Assembly (NCBI GenBank): GCA_016125085.1
Contig: WGMM01000027.1
Coordinates: 89,348 to 153,347, forward strand
Source of the DNA: a bacterium
GTDB taxonomy: Bacteria; Planctomycetota; Planctomycetia; Isosphaerales; Isosphaeraceae
Reading direction: 5' to 3'
Length of the DNA: 64,000 nt
The notes beneath the pieces are model-generated. The model was not told the origin of the DNA. It did no database searches and worked only from the letters and a program-made list of their open reading frames with translations. The position numbers were made by a program, and so were the translations under genes. This document shows positions 8,382 through 18,099 of this stretch, piece after piece (positions within the stretch are counted from its first letter, which is position 1; each line of letters begins with the position of its first letter).

Positions 8382-10130
8382 TCACTGCCCGGCTGCGCCA
8401 CCCTGGCGTAGTTTTTCCATGACTTCGTCGAGATTGAACGTCGCGGCCTTCTGGCGCTGGGGATAATCCTTGAATGTCGCCAGGAACTCGCCGACCTTAT
8501 CCTGGGCGGGGACGAGCAGGTAGGCGCGTTCGAGCAGCCAGTCATAGTAGGTGTTCGAAGTCACGTCGGCACGCTCGTAAGGGTCGTTTCGAAGGTTGAA
8601 GATCTTCGGTACGCGAAGCGTGACGAACGGTTCGGCCCAGACATTGAGAGTGCCGGTCGCACGCTGCTCCATGAAAACGAGCTTCCAGTTATCGTAGCGA
8701 TAACCTGTCACCTGCTGGTCGTCGTTGCAATAGAGGAACTCATCACGCGGGGATTTGGCAGTTTCGCCCGTGAGGTAAGCAGCCAGATCGTAACCGTCCA
8801 GGTGAACCTTGAAGGTCTTGTCGCCGATCGTATAGCCCTTCAGGAGCTTGTCCTTCACCGAAGAATCGCCAGCGATGGAAGCAAGAGTGGGGGCCCAGTC
8901 GAGGTGCGACGTAATGGCGTTCGAAACGGTACCGGGCTTGATCTTGCCGGGCCAGCGCACCATGGCGGGCACGCGATAAGCGCCTTCCCAGTTCGAGTTC
9001 TTTTCGTTGCGGAAAGGGGTCATGGCCGCGTCAGGCCACGAATTCATGTGCGGGCCGTTGTCGGTGGAGTACATGACGAAGGTGTTCTCGGTCAGCCCGG
9101 CTTCGTCCAGGGCATTGAGAACGGTGCCGACGTTCTTGTCGTGTTCGACCATCGCATCGGCGTAGGTGCCGAGCCACTTGCCCGCCTGGCCCTTTTTCGA
9201 TTCTTCCACATAGGTGCGGAAGTGCATGTGGGTGAAGTTCACCCAGAGGAAAAACGGCTTGTCGCCCGTGGCCTGACGCTTGATGTAATCGGCCGATCGG
9301 GTCGCGATTTCGGCGTCGATTGTCTCCATCCGCTTTTTGGTCAGCGGGCCGGTGTCCTTGATCGTCTGCTTGCCGACTTTGCCGAATCGGGGATCGACGG
9401 TCGGGTCGTCCACGTCGGTGGCCTTGCTGTCGAGAACGCCTCGGGGGCCGTATTTCGCCTTGAAGGCAGGGTCTTTCGGATAATCGGGGTGCTCGGGTTC
9501 TTCTTCGGCGTTCAAGTGATAGAGATTGCCGTAGAACTCGTCGAACCCGTGCACGGTCGGGAGAAATTCGTTACGGTCGCCGAGGTGGTTCTTGCCGAAT
9601 TGGGCCGTGGCGTAACCCTGGGGCTTGAGGAGTTCTGCGATCGTCGGGTCTTTCTCGGTAAGACCGATCTTCGCGCCCGGCAGGCCGACTTTGGTCAAGC
9701 CTGTGCGCAGTCCATGCTGACCGGTGAGGAAGGAGGCACGACCCGCGGTGCAGCTTTGCTCGGCATAATAATCGGTAAAAATCATGCCTTCCTTGGCGAC
9801 GCGGTCGATGTTCGGGGTCCGGTATCCGACCAGGCCCATCGTGTAGGCCGAGATGTTGGATTGTCCGACATCGTCGCCCCAGATGATGACGATATTCGGC
9901 TTCTTTGCCTGAGAGGTCTTGGGGGCCATCGCGGCTGTCGTCATGCTGGCCGCAGCTGCTCTCAGCATGCGCATCGTGGCGGTCGGAATTTCGGGTCGCA
10001 GATGGTTGCCGTGCGATTGATCGACAGGATGTTCGGCTGCGAATGCCTGCTGGCAAAGGGCCGGCACGTTCAGGATCGCGATCGACAGCAGATATCTCAG
10101 GAATCGAAACGAACCTGATTTAGTCAGCAT
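8382..10130 (-). CDS. Secreted sulfatase (arylsulfatase family)
   Basis: Type I sulfatase hydrolysing sulfate esters, probably from sulfated polysaccharide or sugars. I start it at ATG 10130, not at the longer opening at 10244, because AAAGGAGA lies 7 bases upstream and the protein then begins with a signal peptide (hydrophobic 11-30, AFAA near 29-32). The mature 582-residue precursor has metal-binding D86 and D87 in IWGDDVG, the formylglycine site C127 in CTAGR (the Cys that a formylglycine-generating enzyme would oxidise), GKNHLGD with further active-site residues, and YSTDNGPH with metal ligands. The C-terminal domain, including YRYDNWKLVFMEQ, is intact. Planctomycetes are known for many sulfatases. 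No sulfatase-maturing enzyme is in the window. Confidence 0.92.
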   Translation of the reverse strand: MLTKSGSFRFLRYLLSIAILNVPALCQQAFAAEHPVDQSHGNHLRPEIPTATMRMLRAAAASMTTAAMAPKTSQAKKPNIVIIWGDDVGQSNISAYTMGLVGYRTPNIDRVAKEGMIFTDYYAEQSCTAGRASFLTGQHGLRTGLTKVGLPGAKIGLTEKDPTIAELLKPQGYATAQFGKNHLGDRNEFLPTVHGFDEFYGNLYHLNAEEEPEHPDYPKDPAFKAKYGPRGVLDSKATDVDDPTVDPRFGKVGKQTIKDTGPLTKKRMETIDAEIATRSADYIKRQATGDKPFFLWVNFTHMHFRTYVEESKKGQAGKWLGTYADAMVEHDKNVGTVLNALDEAGLTENTFVMYSTDNGPHMNSWPDAAMTPFRNEKNSNWEGAYRVPAMVRWPGKIKPGTVSNAITSHLDWAPTLASIAGDSSVKDKLLKGYTIGDKTFKVHLDGYDLAAYLTGETAKSPRDEFLYCNDDQQVTGYRYDNWKLVFMEQRATGTLNVWAEPFVTLRVPKIFNLRNDPYERADVTSNTYYDWLLERAYLLVPAQDKVGEFLATFKDYPQRQKAATFNLDEVMEKLRQGGAAGQ

Positions 10131-10684
10131 CTGGGGGTCTCCTTTCGAAGTTTCTGATTGTGGTCGATTCCGAGAGGCATCGAAACGATCACGAAAGAGC
10201 GTTAAACCGTTAACGACAGTCTTCGATTCGTCGAAACCGGTCACATGGTCGAACCGTTCGGCAAATCCAGGCGACTGCCGCCAGGCTCACTCCTGGCGTC
10301 TTGTGCTTTCCAGCTTCCCCACAAATCCGAAGACCGTTTGGACAACGATCGAATTCGGGGATTTCGGCTATCAGCATAATTCCGCCGATGCGATAAATCT
10401 ATCTCGAATTCGGAAATTCCGCGTCGCAAGTATTTGCGGTTCAAGGATCAGGCAGTTTGGGCGGAAGTCAGGACTGCTGCGATCTCGACGGCATCGAACG
10501 ACATAGCCATCGCTGAAGCCAGGAGTTTGACGCAATCGCCGACTCATCCGGCCAAAAACGGATCGGGACGAGAATCACGCACGGATTCGTTTGGTAAGAC
10601 GCGCAAAATGGTATATCATTTCTGTAAATCAAGGCTTGAACTTGACCCGTCGGACTATGGTTACCGCACTTCGGGGCCGTACGA
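10131..10684. other. Divergent intergenic region between sulfatase and sigma factor genes
   Basis: These 554 bp must contain the sulfatase promoter (minus) and that of the sigma/kinase pair (plus). I see a 7-bp hairpin (10279-10285 with 10292-10298, 6-base loop) of unknown role, and a possible promoter for the sigma gene ending in TATATC near 10612. No convincing gene is present. Confidence 0.35.
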
Positions 10685-11320
10685 ATGAGCCGAACCGAGC
10701 ATGACACGAGCCCGACCCTATTGAAGCGTGCGGCCGACTGGTCGGATCGGTCAGCCTGGAACGTGATGCATGTTCGATACGACGCACTGATCGACCGGTG
10801 GTCGCGTCGTGCGCTCGACAATCCTTCGGACGTGGGGGAATTCAAGCAGATGCTGTGGATCGAAATCGCACGAAGGATCGTGGGGTTTCGCTATGATCCG
10901 AACCGGTCGTTCCGTCGCTGGCTGAAAACTCTTCATAGTTCACGAATCGCAGATTATCGAAAATCCGCCGCCAGAGCCGCTCGTCGTGCGGACCGTTATC
11001 GGGAATATGCCGGCAAATTGAGACGGATCGATGAACTCGGGCCGCAGCCTGGCGAGTGCACTACGACTTCGGAATACCTCACGACTTCCAACGAAAAACG
11101 TAAATCGCTGGATACCGAACGCCTGGAAAGGGCGAAAGTCATGGTGCAGGCCAGATTTCGGAATCGCTCGTGGGAAGTCTTCTGGGCGATTTCGATGGAG
11201 GATCGTTCGATCAGGGAAACCGCAACGGAATTCGGCATGACCTACGCCGCGGCTTTTGCGGCATACTCACGGGTGCGAAACGCTTTCAAGCTGGAACTGG
11301 AACGGGTCGAAGCCCCATGA
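10685..11320 (+). CDS. ECF-like RNA polymerase sigma factor paired with a serine/threonine kinase
   Basis: A 211-residue sigma-70-family protein. Region 2 is visible at about 25-95 (core-binding helices, then DPNRSFRRWLKTLHSSRIADYRK) and region 4 at about 150-205, with the helix-turn-helix RSIRETATEFGMTYAAAFAAYSRVRNAF. A basic linker (RRADRYREYAG) joins them. Its stop overlaps the start of the downstream kinase (ATGA), so the two are coupled. This arrangement is common in Planctomycetes; in related ECF groups the neighbouring kinase phosphorylates the sigma factor to activate it, and I infer the same here. There is no separate anti-sigma gene, although the kinase carries a Zn-finger-like motif. 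Target genes are unknown. Confidence 0.85.
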   Translation: MSRTEHDTSPTLLKRAADWSDRSAWNVMHVRYDALIDRWSRRALDNPSDVGEFKQMLWIEIARRIVGFRYDPNRSFRRWLKTLHSSRIADYRKSAARAARRADRYREYAGKLRRIDELGPQPGECTTTSEYLTTSNEKRKSLDTERLERAKVMVQARFRNRSWEVFWAISMEDRSIRETATEFGMTYAAAFAAYSRVRNAFKLELERVEAP

Positions 11321-13791
11321 GCCCTGTCGGCAGGGGGAACACCTCTGGACCGTCCGACCCGGGGCCGAGCTGGACCAATGACTGCCCGCCTGAGTCTTTG
11401 CTACGACGAATCGGCGATGACGAGATCGCCGAGGTACTGTATTCGAAGCTCGAAAGGCATATAGAAACTTGTCCAGATTGTCAGGCCATTCTGCAGGACT
11501 GGGCAGATTCCGACCGGGTGCCAGCCTATTCGATCGATGCCGGAGGCTTTCATGCGGAATCGAGCGACACGGACGAATTCGAAGTCGTCCCGGCGATTCC
11601 GGGGTTTCGTCTGATCCGCGAGCTTGGCCGTGGCGGTGAAGGTGTCGTGCATCTTGCGGAAGAATCCGAAACGCAACGACTGGTGGCTCTGAAGTTTTTG
11701 CCCGGTGGCTGGATGGCGGATCCCGAGGGGCGAAGCAGGTGGCTAAGGCAGGTTCGAGCGACAGCCCGGATCCAGCATGAGAACGTCGTCCGTTTGTACA
11801 GAATCGAAGAAACGTCGCGCTGGTATGTCATGGTGCTCGAATATGTCGCGGGAGGCACTCTGCGAGATCGAGTGGATCGGCCACTCACTCCAGTAGCCGC
11901 CGCGACACTCGTTCATCGGCTGGCCCTGGCGGTGGGCGAAATTCATCGTGCAGGAATCTGGCACCTCGATCTGAAACCTTCGAACGTTCTGCTGGATGGT
12001 TCGGAGTCGACGGTTCTCGAAAATTGCACTCCGAAAATCTCGGATTTCGGGATAGCGATGCGGGACGAATTGACTGCGAACGAGCAGTCGCATGGTGGCG
12101 GAACGCCTGCGTTCATGTCGCCAGAGCAGGCCGGAAGAGGAATGCGACGGCTCGGACCCGCAACGGATGTCTATGGTCTCGGTGCAATTCTCTATTATTG
12201 CCTGACAGCGAAGCCGCCATTCGAAGGTACATCGACAAGCGAATCCATCTATCGTGTGCTCAATGAACCTTTGCGATTTCCGGAACTTACGGAAGTCACG
12301 ATCGAGCCGCAACTTATCGCGATATGTCGGAAAGCGATGGCCAAATCGCCGACTTCAAGATTTTCGAATCCTGGCCAAATGGCGAAAGCGCTTGGGCAAT
12401 GGATCGCATCGAATTCAGCCTGCGTTTCAGTCGGTACGGAAACGAATCGGCCAGTATTGTCCGGGAAAATACGCAACGCCCGATCTTTCGTAACGCTGAG
12501 CCTGATTGCGCTGAGCATCAGCCTCTATCCGCTCGCTCGATGGTTCTCATCAGTCGATCGGGACGAAAATTCGGAGCCGCTGACGAAAACCGAGTGGATC
12601 CAGGAGCTGCGCCAAGTCGAGCCGAGCGTATTCTTCGGTCCCAGGCTTGATCGGCTGATTGCTTCGTCCCGACAGCGAACGGAGGACTTGCTCAGCGTTT
12701 CGACTGGTGATCCGGAAGAATTGGCCCGATTCGGAATGATGCTGCAGGCGACCGCTGCGAGATTCTGTTCGTCCTTGAACAAAGAGCTTTTCGAGGCGGC
12801 GGACGATCTCTTCGAATGTGCAGTGAGACTGCTGGAACGGAGCGACGAACTCGCCCCCGGTAATCAGGCAACGATTCGAGAACTGGCGCTCACCGAATTT
12901 TCGTTCGGCCATGTCAAAGACAATGATCTCGAAGCCGATGAAGCTGCGGTCATCAAGAAATTTCAGCAGGATGTGCGTCATTTCGAGCGGGCTTCGCTCT
13001 GGATCGACCGGATCGAGGACCACCGTTCTCGAGTTCATTTGGCTTCGCAGATTCTGGATCGTGCGCGTGAGCATGCGTTCAATGCGAATTTGAAAGGGCT
13101 TACAAGGGCCGCACAAGTCTGGAATGATTTTCACGAAAAATGCGAAACGCAGTGGTCGGACCTCGCGGATTCCGAGGAGATTCGACTGAGATTGGCTCTG
13201 TTCGATCGCCAGGAATTCGAGCCGCGTTTATCGTCCGTACGAAAAAAAGACCACTCGACGCTCGACGAGAGTACCCGTCTCCTTCTGGAGCGGGAACTGG
13301 TCATGTATCGGCTCGTGCCGCTGGTTTTTCGGGCCGGTAAAGTTCATGCCGAACCGACCGTAGAAGAAATGGAATCAGTTCTGAAGGATGCCGAGGGGTT
13401 GCTGAAGAAAATGGGGCGAAACCCTGAATTGATCATCACGATCGCTTACGAGGAATTGATTCGCCCTGTCGCAACCGTTTCGACCTGGCTGCGGGCGAAC
13501 GGCAACTGGCCGATCGCACAATCACTCGCGAATCGCTACAGGATAATCGCGCAAGCCCTCAATCAACGCTATCCCGATCGATTCGAATGTTATCTGGCGC
13601 TGAGCGAGTCTTATCTCCAGAATTGGAAAAATGCCTTACAAGCTCAAGACCCGGCAGGTGCGGAAGCGGGGTTGAAGGTTTCTCTGGAGATGGCCCAGCG
13701 CGCGACCCGTATCGCTCCAGGCAATGTGAAAGCCAGGGCGATGCTCGAAGATCGAGAGTCACGTCTCGCCCGGTTTCAGGCAGCTCGCTGA
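11317..13791 (+). CDS. Membrane serine/threonine protein kinase with N-terminal zinc-finger motif
   Basis: I use ATG 11317, which overlaps the sigma-factor stop codon; the open frame reaches back to 11170 but only inside that gene. Of 824 residues, 48-55 give HxxxCxxC, as in zinc-binding anti-sigma domains. The kinase domain (about 95-355) has a glycine loop at 104-109 (GRGGEG), K126, HLDLKPSN with D218, and D243-F-G. In the HRD motif the Arg is Leu, making this a non-RD kinase that need not be activated through its loop. One membrane helix follows at about 388-410, and the C-terminal 400 residues are helical and probably outside the cytoplasm, with no recognised sensor domain. It likely senses a signal and controls the adjacent sigma factor. 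Confidence 0.88.
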   Translation: MSPVGRGNTSGPSDPGPSWTNDCPPESLLRRIGDDEIAEVLYSKLERHIETCPDCQAILQDWADSDRVPAYSIDAGGFHAESSDTDEFEVVPAIPGFRLIRELGRGGEGVVHLAEESETQRLVALKFLPGGWMADPEGRSRWLRQVRATARIQHENVVRLYRIEETSRWYVMVLEYVAGGTLRDRVDRPLTPVAAATLVHRLALAVGEIHRAGIWHLDLKPSNVLLDGSESTVLENCTPKISDFGIAMRDELTANEQSHGGGTPAFMSPEQAGRGMRRLGPATDVYGLGAILYYCLTAKPPFEGTSTSESIYRVLNEPLRFPELTEVTIEPQLIAICRKAMAKSPTSRFSNPGQMAKALGQWIASNSACVSVGTETNRPVLSGKIRNARSFVTLSLIALSISLYPLARWFSSVDRDENSEPLTKTEWIQELRQVEPSVFFGPRLDRLIASSRQRTEDLLSVSTGDPEELARFGMMLQATAARFCSSLNKELFEAADDLFECAVRLLERSDELAPGNQATIRELALTEFSFGHVKDNDLEADEAAVIKKFQQDVRHFERASLWIDRIEDHRSRVHLASQILDRAREHAFNANLKGLTRAAQVWNDFHEKCETQWSDLADSEEIRLRLALFDRQEFEPRLSSVRKKDHSTLDESTRLLLERELVMYRLVPLVFRAGKVHAEPTVEEMESVLKDAEGLLKKMGRNPELIITIAYEELIRPVATVSTWLRANGNWPIAQSLANRYRIIAQALNQRYPDRFECYLALSESYLQNWKNALQAQDPAGAEAGLKVSLEMAQRATRIAPGNVKARAMLEDRESRLARFQAAR

Positions 13792-13799
13792 TCACTTCA

Positions 13800-15635
13800 T
13801 CATTCGATAGAAACACCGGATTCGAATCGAACGATCGCCGAAGACCCGTCTTGCGGTTTCATAAGGGCCCTTGCCTTTCGGATGAAGTCTTTGAGATCCA
13901 TCGGTTTTCTCATATGTGCATCGCATCCGGCCTCCTGCATTCTCTGGAGTTCTTCATCTTCGAACGACGCCGTGAGGGAGATCATGGGCCCGCGGTATCC
14001 GAGTTCGCGAATCGCTTTCGTGGCCTGTCTTCCGTCCATAACTGGCATGAAAACGTCCATGAGAATCAGGTCGAATGGTACGTTCGAGCTCGAAACGATC
14101 TCCACGGCTTCGCTCCCGTCGCTGGCGTGGACAGGATCGCAACCCGCGCGTTTCAGCAGAAAGTTCTGAATTTGGCGAATGTCGGGATTGTCTTCGACAA
14201 CGAGAACTCGCGGATTTCCCTCAAGTTTCTCCGGCATTGCCGATTCCGGCTGCCGGTCCGCAAGTTCTGACGAGGTCGGGATTTCTACGGGGAGACGAAC
14301 GGTGAATGTCGTACCAGCGCCAGGTTCGCTTCGCACTTCGATCGTGCCGCCCATGGCTTCGGCGAGTTCTTTCGAAATGAACAAGCCCATGCCGCTGCCG
14401 CCGAATCTCCGATGGATCGTCGCATCCGCCTGAACATAGGGGCGAAACAGCGAATCGACCTGTTCGGGGGTCATGCCCGCACCGGTGTCAATGACCTGCC
14501 AGCATAAAATGCAAGTCTCCGATGGCGTGGGATGATCCGGGGAAAGTTCGCGGACTTCCGTGTCGAGCCTGAGTGTGACGGTTCCGAACTCGGTGAATTT
14601 GATGGCGTTTGCCATCAGATTCAGCAGAATTTGACGAATTCGCGTCGGATCGGCAGATACGAATTTTGCAATAGTGTCTTCGGTCGTTTCGAAAATCAGG
14701 CGTACCGGCTTCGAGCAGACGTTCGGAGCAAGGGATTCGACGATCTCTTTCGAAAATTTCACGGCGTCGAAAACGATCGATTCGAATCGAATCTGACCAG
14801 ATTCGATCTTGGCGGATTCCAGATTGTCGTTGACCAGATGAACGAGGTGTTCGGTATTGCGCCGAATGGCCTGGATTGAGGCATCCCTCTCGTTGGGATC
14901 CATCGAACTGACGGCGATCTCGGCATGACCGCTCAATGAGGTCGCGGCCGTGCGGATTTCGTGCGCCACGGTGGCCATAATGAGTCTGGAATGCTCGGTA
15001 AATTCGCGGATCTTCGTATTCGTTTCATTCAGCCGGATCGCGATCTGCGTGCTTTTTTCGATCTCGGCCCTGAGCCGGATCTTCTCTTCCACCGTATGCG
15101 TGAGGTCGTTCATCACTTCGAGATCGATTTCGGACCATTTCCTCGGTCCACTGTCAATCACGCAAAAAGAGCCAAGAATATGGCGGCCATCGGGTGAATG
15201 CAACGGAAAGCCAAGGTAACTGACGACGCCGATATTTCGCACTGCGAGGTGATTTTGCCAGCTCGGGTCTTCCCGGGCGTCCTCGATCATCAGGACGTCC
15301 CGCGTTTCGACGACCGTAGCGCACATCGAATGATCGAGCGGCGTTCCACCCATTTCGCACCAGGGGAAATGCAGGCCGACCTGGCTCTTGAAGAATTGAC
15401 TCTGCGAATCCACCAGCGAAATCAGGCTGACGCGACACCGGAGCATGCGACTCGCCAGACGCGTAAATCGATCGAAGCCCTCTTCTGGCGGCGAATCCAA
15501 CAGCTGGGTCTGAATCAATGCCCGTAAGCGATCCGCGTCCCTGACATAACTGAAGATCGATTCGGACGGCATCTTCGCGCTGCACCGTATTGGAACCACG
15601 GAGGTCGATTGAAGATCGATCGCCGGGCGATTCAT
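13800..15635 (-). CDS. Soluble hybrid histidine kinase: GAF, HisKA, HATPase, receiver
   Basis: 611 residues without membrane segments. A GAF domain (about 40-190, opening like RLRALIQTQLLDSPPEEGFDRFTRLASRML) suggests a cytoplasmic small-molecule or redox signal. The histidine kinase core follows: phosphorylated H225 in VAHEIRT, the N box NLMANAIKFTE, the DTGAGM box, and GGSGMGLFISKELAE. The C-terminal receiver (from about 478, LVVEDNPDIRQ) has acceptor D527 in LILMDVFMP. The internal receiver implies a phosphorelay through an Hpt protein, and one is encoded nearby at 19655-19993. It is convergent with the sigma/kinase pair, the stops 8 bases apart. The output regulator is not certain; the sigma-54 regulator at 18100 is a candidate. 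Confidence 0.9.
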   Translation of the reverse strand: MNRPAIDLQSTSVVPIRCSAKMPSESIFSYVRDADRLRALIQTQLLDSPPEEGFDRFTRLASRMLRCRVSLISLVDSQSQFFKSQVGLHFPWCEMGGTPLDHSMCATVVETRDVLMIEDAREDPSWQNHLAVRNIGVVSYLGFPLHSPDGRHILGSFCVIDSGPRKWSEIDLEVMNDLTHTVEEKIRLRAEIEKSTQIAIRLNETNTKIREFTEHSRLIMATVAHEIRTAATSLSGHAEIAVSSMDPNERDASIQAIRRNTEHLVHLVNDNLESAKIESGQIRFESIVFDAVKFSKEIVESLAPNVCSKPVRLIFETTEDTIAKFVSADPTRIRQILLNLMANAIKFTEFGTVTLRLDTEVRELSPDHPTPSETCILCWQVIDTGAGMTPEQVDSLFRPYVQADATIHRRFGGSGMGLFISKELAEAMGGTIEVRSEPGAGTTFTVRLPVEIPTSSELADRQPESAMPEKLEGNPRVLVVEDNPDIRQIQNFLLKRAGCDPVHASDGSEAVEIVSSSNVPFDLILMDVFMPVMDGRQATKAIRELGYRGPMISLTASFEDEELQRMQEAGCDAHMRKPMDLKDFIRKARALMKPQDGSSAIVRFESGVSIE

Positions 15636-15798
15636 GATTATCTGACTCCACCTTCAAATCATCATAAACGGAACCGCAAAAAATATCCGAGAAAATTCGA
15701 ACTCAGGCGGCTTTAAATCGTCCCAACGCCCTTTGGAATTGATTTCCGAATGGGCAAAACTTCGAACGATTCATGCAACTGGGTGTGACGGCAAATCG

Positions 15799-15841
15799 GC
15801 TGGTCCGCCGATCCCCCATTCGGGGAGACCGCCGGACCAGC
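15799..15841 (-). terminator. Nested hairpin downstream of the DUF4114 surface-protein gene
   Basis: A 9-bp outer stem (15799-15807 with 15833-15841, GCTGGTCCG/CGGACCAGC) encloses a 5-bp inner stem (TCCCC/GGGGA, 15812-15816 with 15822-15826). It starts 30 bases past the stop codon of the minus-strand gene. There is no strong T-run after it, so factor-independent termination is only probable. Confidence 0.5.
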
Positions 15842-15870
15842 TTCACCCACTCGTTCGGATTCGTTCTCGA

Positions 15871-17718
15871 TCAGACGAAGATCGAAGTTGCCAGGGTCGA
15901 GTTCAGAATCTTCTTGTTCGAAGGAGTCGGTACTTTATCCCAGCTGTCGATCGTGCCCATGCTCACACCACCGATAGAGAACACGATGTCATTGAAGTCG
16001 CGGTCGCAGTTGGCGGCATTGTCACCACGGATGTCTTCCCAGCCGTATTGTCTGCCCGAGACGCCGCCGTACATCGAGTCGATCATTTGCGTGCCGCCCC
16101 AGGCATTCATGGGATTGGCTTCCGGGATTGAGAACAAAGCCCTCTTCTTGTTGTCTGACGAAGTGACGTCCTTGCCAAGCTCGGGTTTGTTGAAAGCTTC
16201 CCAGATCGTTCCGGCGGGCACCATCATGGCGCCGATCAGATCACCTGGCTTCATCGCGAAGGTCTTGATTCCATTGTAGCCGCCCTTGTTGAAGTTCGAT
16301 TCCCACGTCATCGGTCCAGCGACAGCCGCACCCTCGATGCGGTCGCGAATCACGACATAGCCAAGCTCGGTTCCCGTAAGTGCCCGGCGAGCGGCTTCCT
16401 TGATGTATTCGGGCGAACCTGGCGTGAGATTTTCCATTCCGGCAAGGCTGAAGATCGCCATTTCGCTCTCGTAGCCGCCGCCGTCAAAACGGTAATCGAC
16501 AGTGACCTGACCCGAAGGGGCGACTTGCCAGATTCCTTTTTGACCCTGAGATTCCGTCATCACGTCCAGGTTCTTCTGTTCGGTGGCGTACTGCTTGATT
16601 TCGGACTGAAAGACGGTCTCCGACTGGAACTTCCTGCTCGGATTGGCAACTTCCGTCACGGGTGCGGCCACACCCGTGGCCCCCGTAATCTGGAAGACCA
16701 TGTCGTTGTAATCCTTGTCGGTCGTCCCATCCAGACGCTGGTCTTCGAAGGCGAACAAGCTGCCCCGGTTATCCAGATCGCCCATTTGACCCCAGAGCTG
16801 GCTTGTAGCCACATAAGGGTTCGCTTCCGGAATGCTGAACAACGGCCTTTCGCTTGAGCTGAGAGTCTGATTTTTTACGAGCTTCGTATTCACGCCCGAA
16901 AACGTACCGCTGGGGATGATGATGGCCGCGAAGGTCGAGCCTGGCGCCAGATTGGTGAACGTCTTGAGACCCTTATACGGTGAGGTCTTGTTGTTCAGGT
17001 CACCTTCCCAGGAAGTTTTTCCGGAGAAACGGGCCGCTTCCGTGGCTGCATTGATCGATGTGAACCCTTGAGATCCGTTGGCGTTGGCTCTACGGACGGC
17101 TTCCTTGATATAGGCATCCGATCCAGGTGTGTACTGGTCCATACCTTCCAGCGAGTAGAATCCGAGCGATCCGTTATAACCGGCGCCGCGGAAGATGTAG
17201 TCGACACTCACTTCACCGGTTCGCCCGACAGTAAACACGCCAATCTGGCTGGATTGGTTGTTCAGGCTGTTATTCGTGCTGCCATAAAGCAACGAGGTGC
17301 TGATCGTACCGCCATTCGGTTGATCGGCAACTGTGATGACCAGGTTCGTACGATTCTGGATGAGATCATCGCCACCCTTGCCGACGTACCGGGCCAGAAG
17401 GATATCGGCCGCGGCGAACTGACCTTCGATATATGAACCGTCGGGAATCTGCATGGAAACTTTGATCTGAGACGAATCCGTCACGGTCATTCCGGCGGAA
17501 TCGGTTTTGGATCCGTAACCTACGCTGACGCTGTCGTTTCCGCTGGTGCCGTAGATGAGCAGTTGCTTCGTGCCTGGATCGAAAACCGGGCCGGTGGCCA
17601 TGAGTTGCCGGCCTTCGAGCATTTCCGAGCCGAGCTTGACTTGTCGAACACCACGACGAGTCTTCGAGCCCTTATGGTTGATCGTCGTCGCGGCGAAGAG
17701 TCGTTTGATGGCTTGCAT
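15871..17718 (-). CDS. Extracellular protein with LEPR-like motif and two DUF4114 repeats
   Basis: The frame is open from 17811, but ATG 17718 is preferred because the usual planctomycete N-terminus begins there: a basic stretch (HKGSKTRRGVRQ) ending in MLEGRQLMA, a variant of the LEPR-x-LL motif found on many exported proteins of this phylum. Of 615 residues, 50-165 form a beta-rich domain (IYGTSGNDSVSVGYG resembles calcium-binding repeats). Two DUF4114 copies follow (about 200-360 and 420-585), each with a GSLGFYSLEGM-like start and a Ca-binding-type D-rich end: DKDYNDMVFQI, then DRDFNDIVFSI. The two copies are clearly duplicates and also share an (R/K)PLFSIPEANP-like block. I infer a secreted, calcium-binding surface or adhesion protein; the partner is unknown. 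Confidence 0.78.
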   Translation of the reverse strand: MQAIKRLFAATTINHKGSKTRRGVRQVKLGSEMLEGRQLMATGPVFDPGTKQLLIYGTSGNDSVSVGYGSKTDSAGMTVTDSSQIKVSMQIPDGSYIEGQFAAADILLARYVGKGGDDLIQNRTNLVITVADQPNGGTISTSLLYGSTNNSLNNQSSQIGVFTVGRTGEVSVDYIFRGAGYNGSLGFYSLEGMDQYTPGSDAYIKEAVRRANANGSQGFTSINAATEAARFSGKTSWEGDLNNKTSPYKGLKTFTNLAPGSTFAAIIIPSGTFSGVNTKLVKNQTLSSSERPLFSIPEANPYVATSQLWGQMGDLDNRGSLFAFEDQRLDGTTDKDYNDMVFQITGATGVAAPVTEVANPSRKFQSETVFQSEIKQYATEQKNLDVMTESQGQKGIWQVAPSGQVTVDYRFDGGGYESEMAIFSLAGMENLTPGSPEYIKEAARRALTGTELGYVVIRDRIEGAAVAGPMTWESNFNKGGYNGIKTFAMKPGDLIGAMMVPAGTIWEAFNKPELGKDVTSSDNKKRALFSIPEANPMNAWGGTQMIDSMYGGVSGRQYGWEDIRGDNAANCDRDFNDIVFSIGGVSMGTIDSWDKVPTPSNKKILNSTLATSIFV

Positions 17719-18099
17719 GATCGGGGTCTTTCGTTCGTTGATGAGGCGATTAGCGACAATCGGTGCGTCGCGGATCTTAGATGGATGAGAGAAATGGGAA
17801 TCTGATGCCAAAAGCGAAAAACTACCGAAATTTCAGGTTTTCCTCATTCGATCGTCCGGTACGTTCCGAATCGAGACACTTCGGCCTCCTCACGTGTTTT
17901 CGAAACGATGCGCTTCGGTCGATACCTGATGCGCAGGACCGGTTCCGCTCTAGTTTTCGATAACCGTGTCTGGTTGAGTCGGCTGTACGAAATGCGAAAA
18001 GGCGACTTCCGGGAGAAACCTGTCAGTGTTGTTCGAAAGTCGAGTGCGAATGCTTAGAATGATCCACCATACGAAGAAGTCCCCGAACCAGACGAAAAA
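17719..18099. other. Divergent intergenic region between the DUF4114 gene and the sigma-54 regulator
   Basis: 381 bp that must hold promoters for both genes. The first 93 bp are open in frame with the surface protein but are better read as its leader. I see no RNA gene, strong palindrome or small ORF with a ribosome site. Confidence 0.35.

Noticed and set aside
8802..10118. 438-residue plus-strand reading frame
   Set aside because: It lies antisense to the sulfatase, which has clear catalytic motifs; long antisense frames are common in this base composition.
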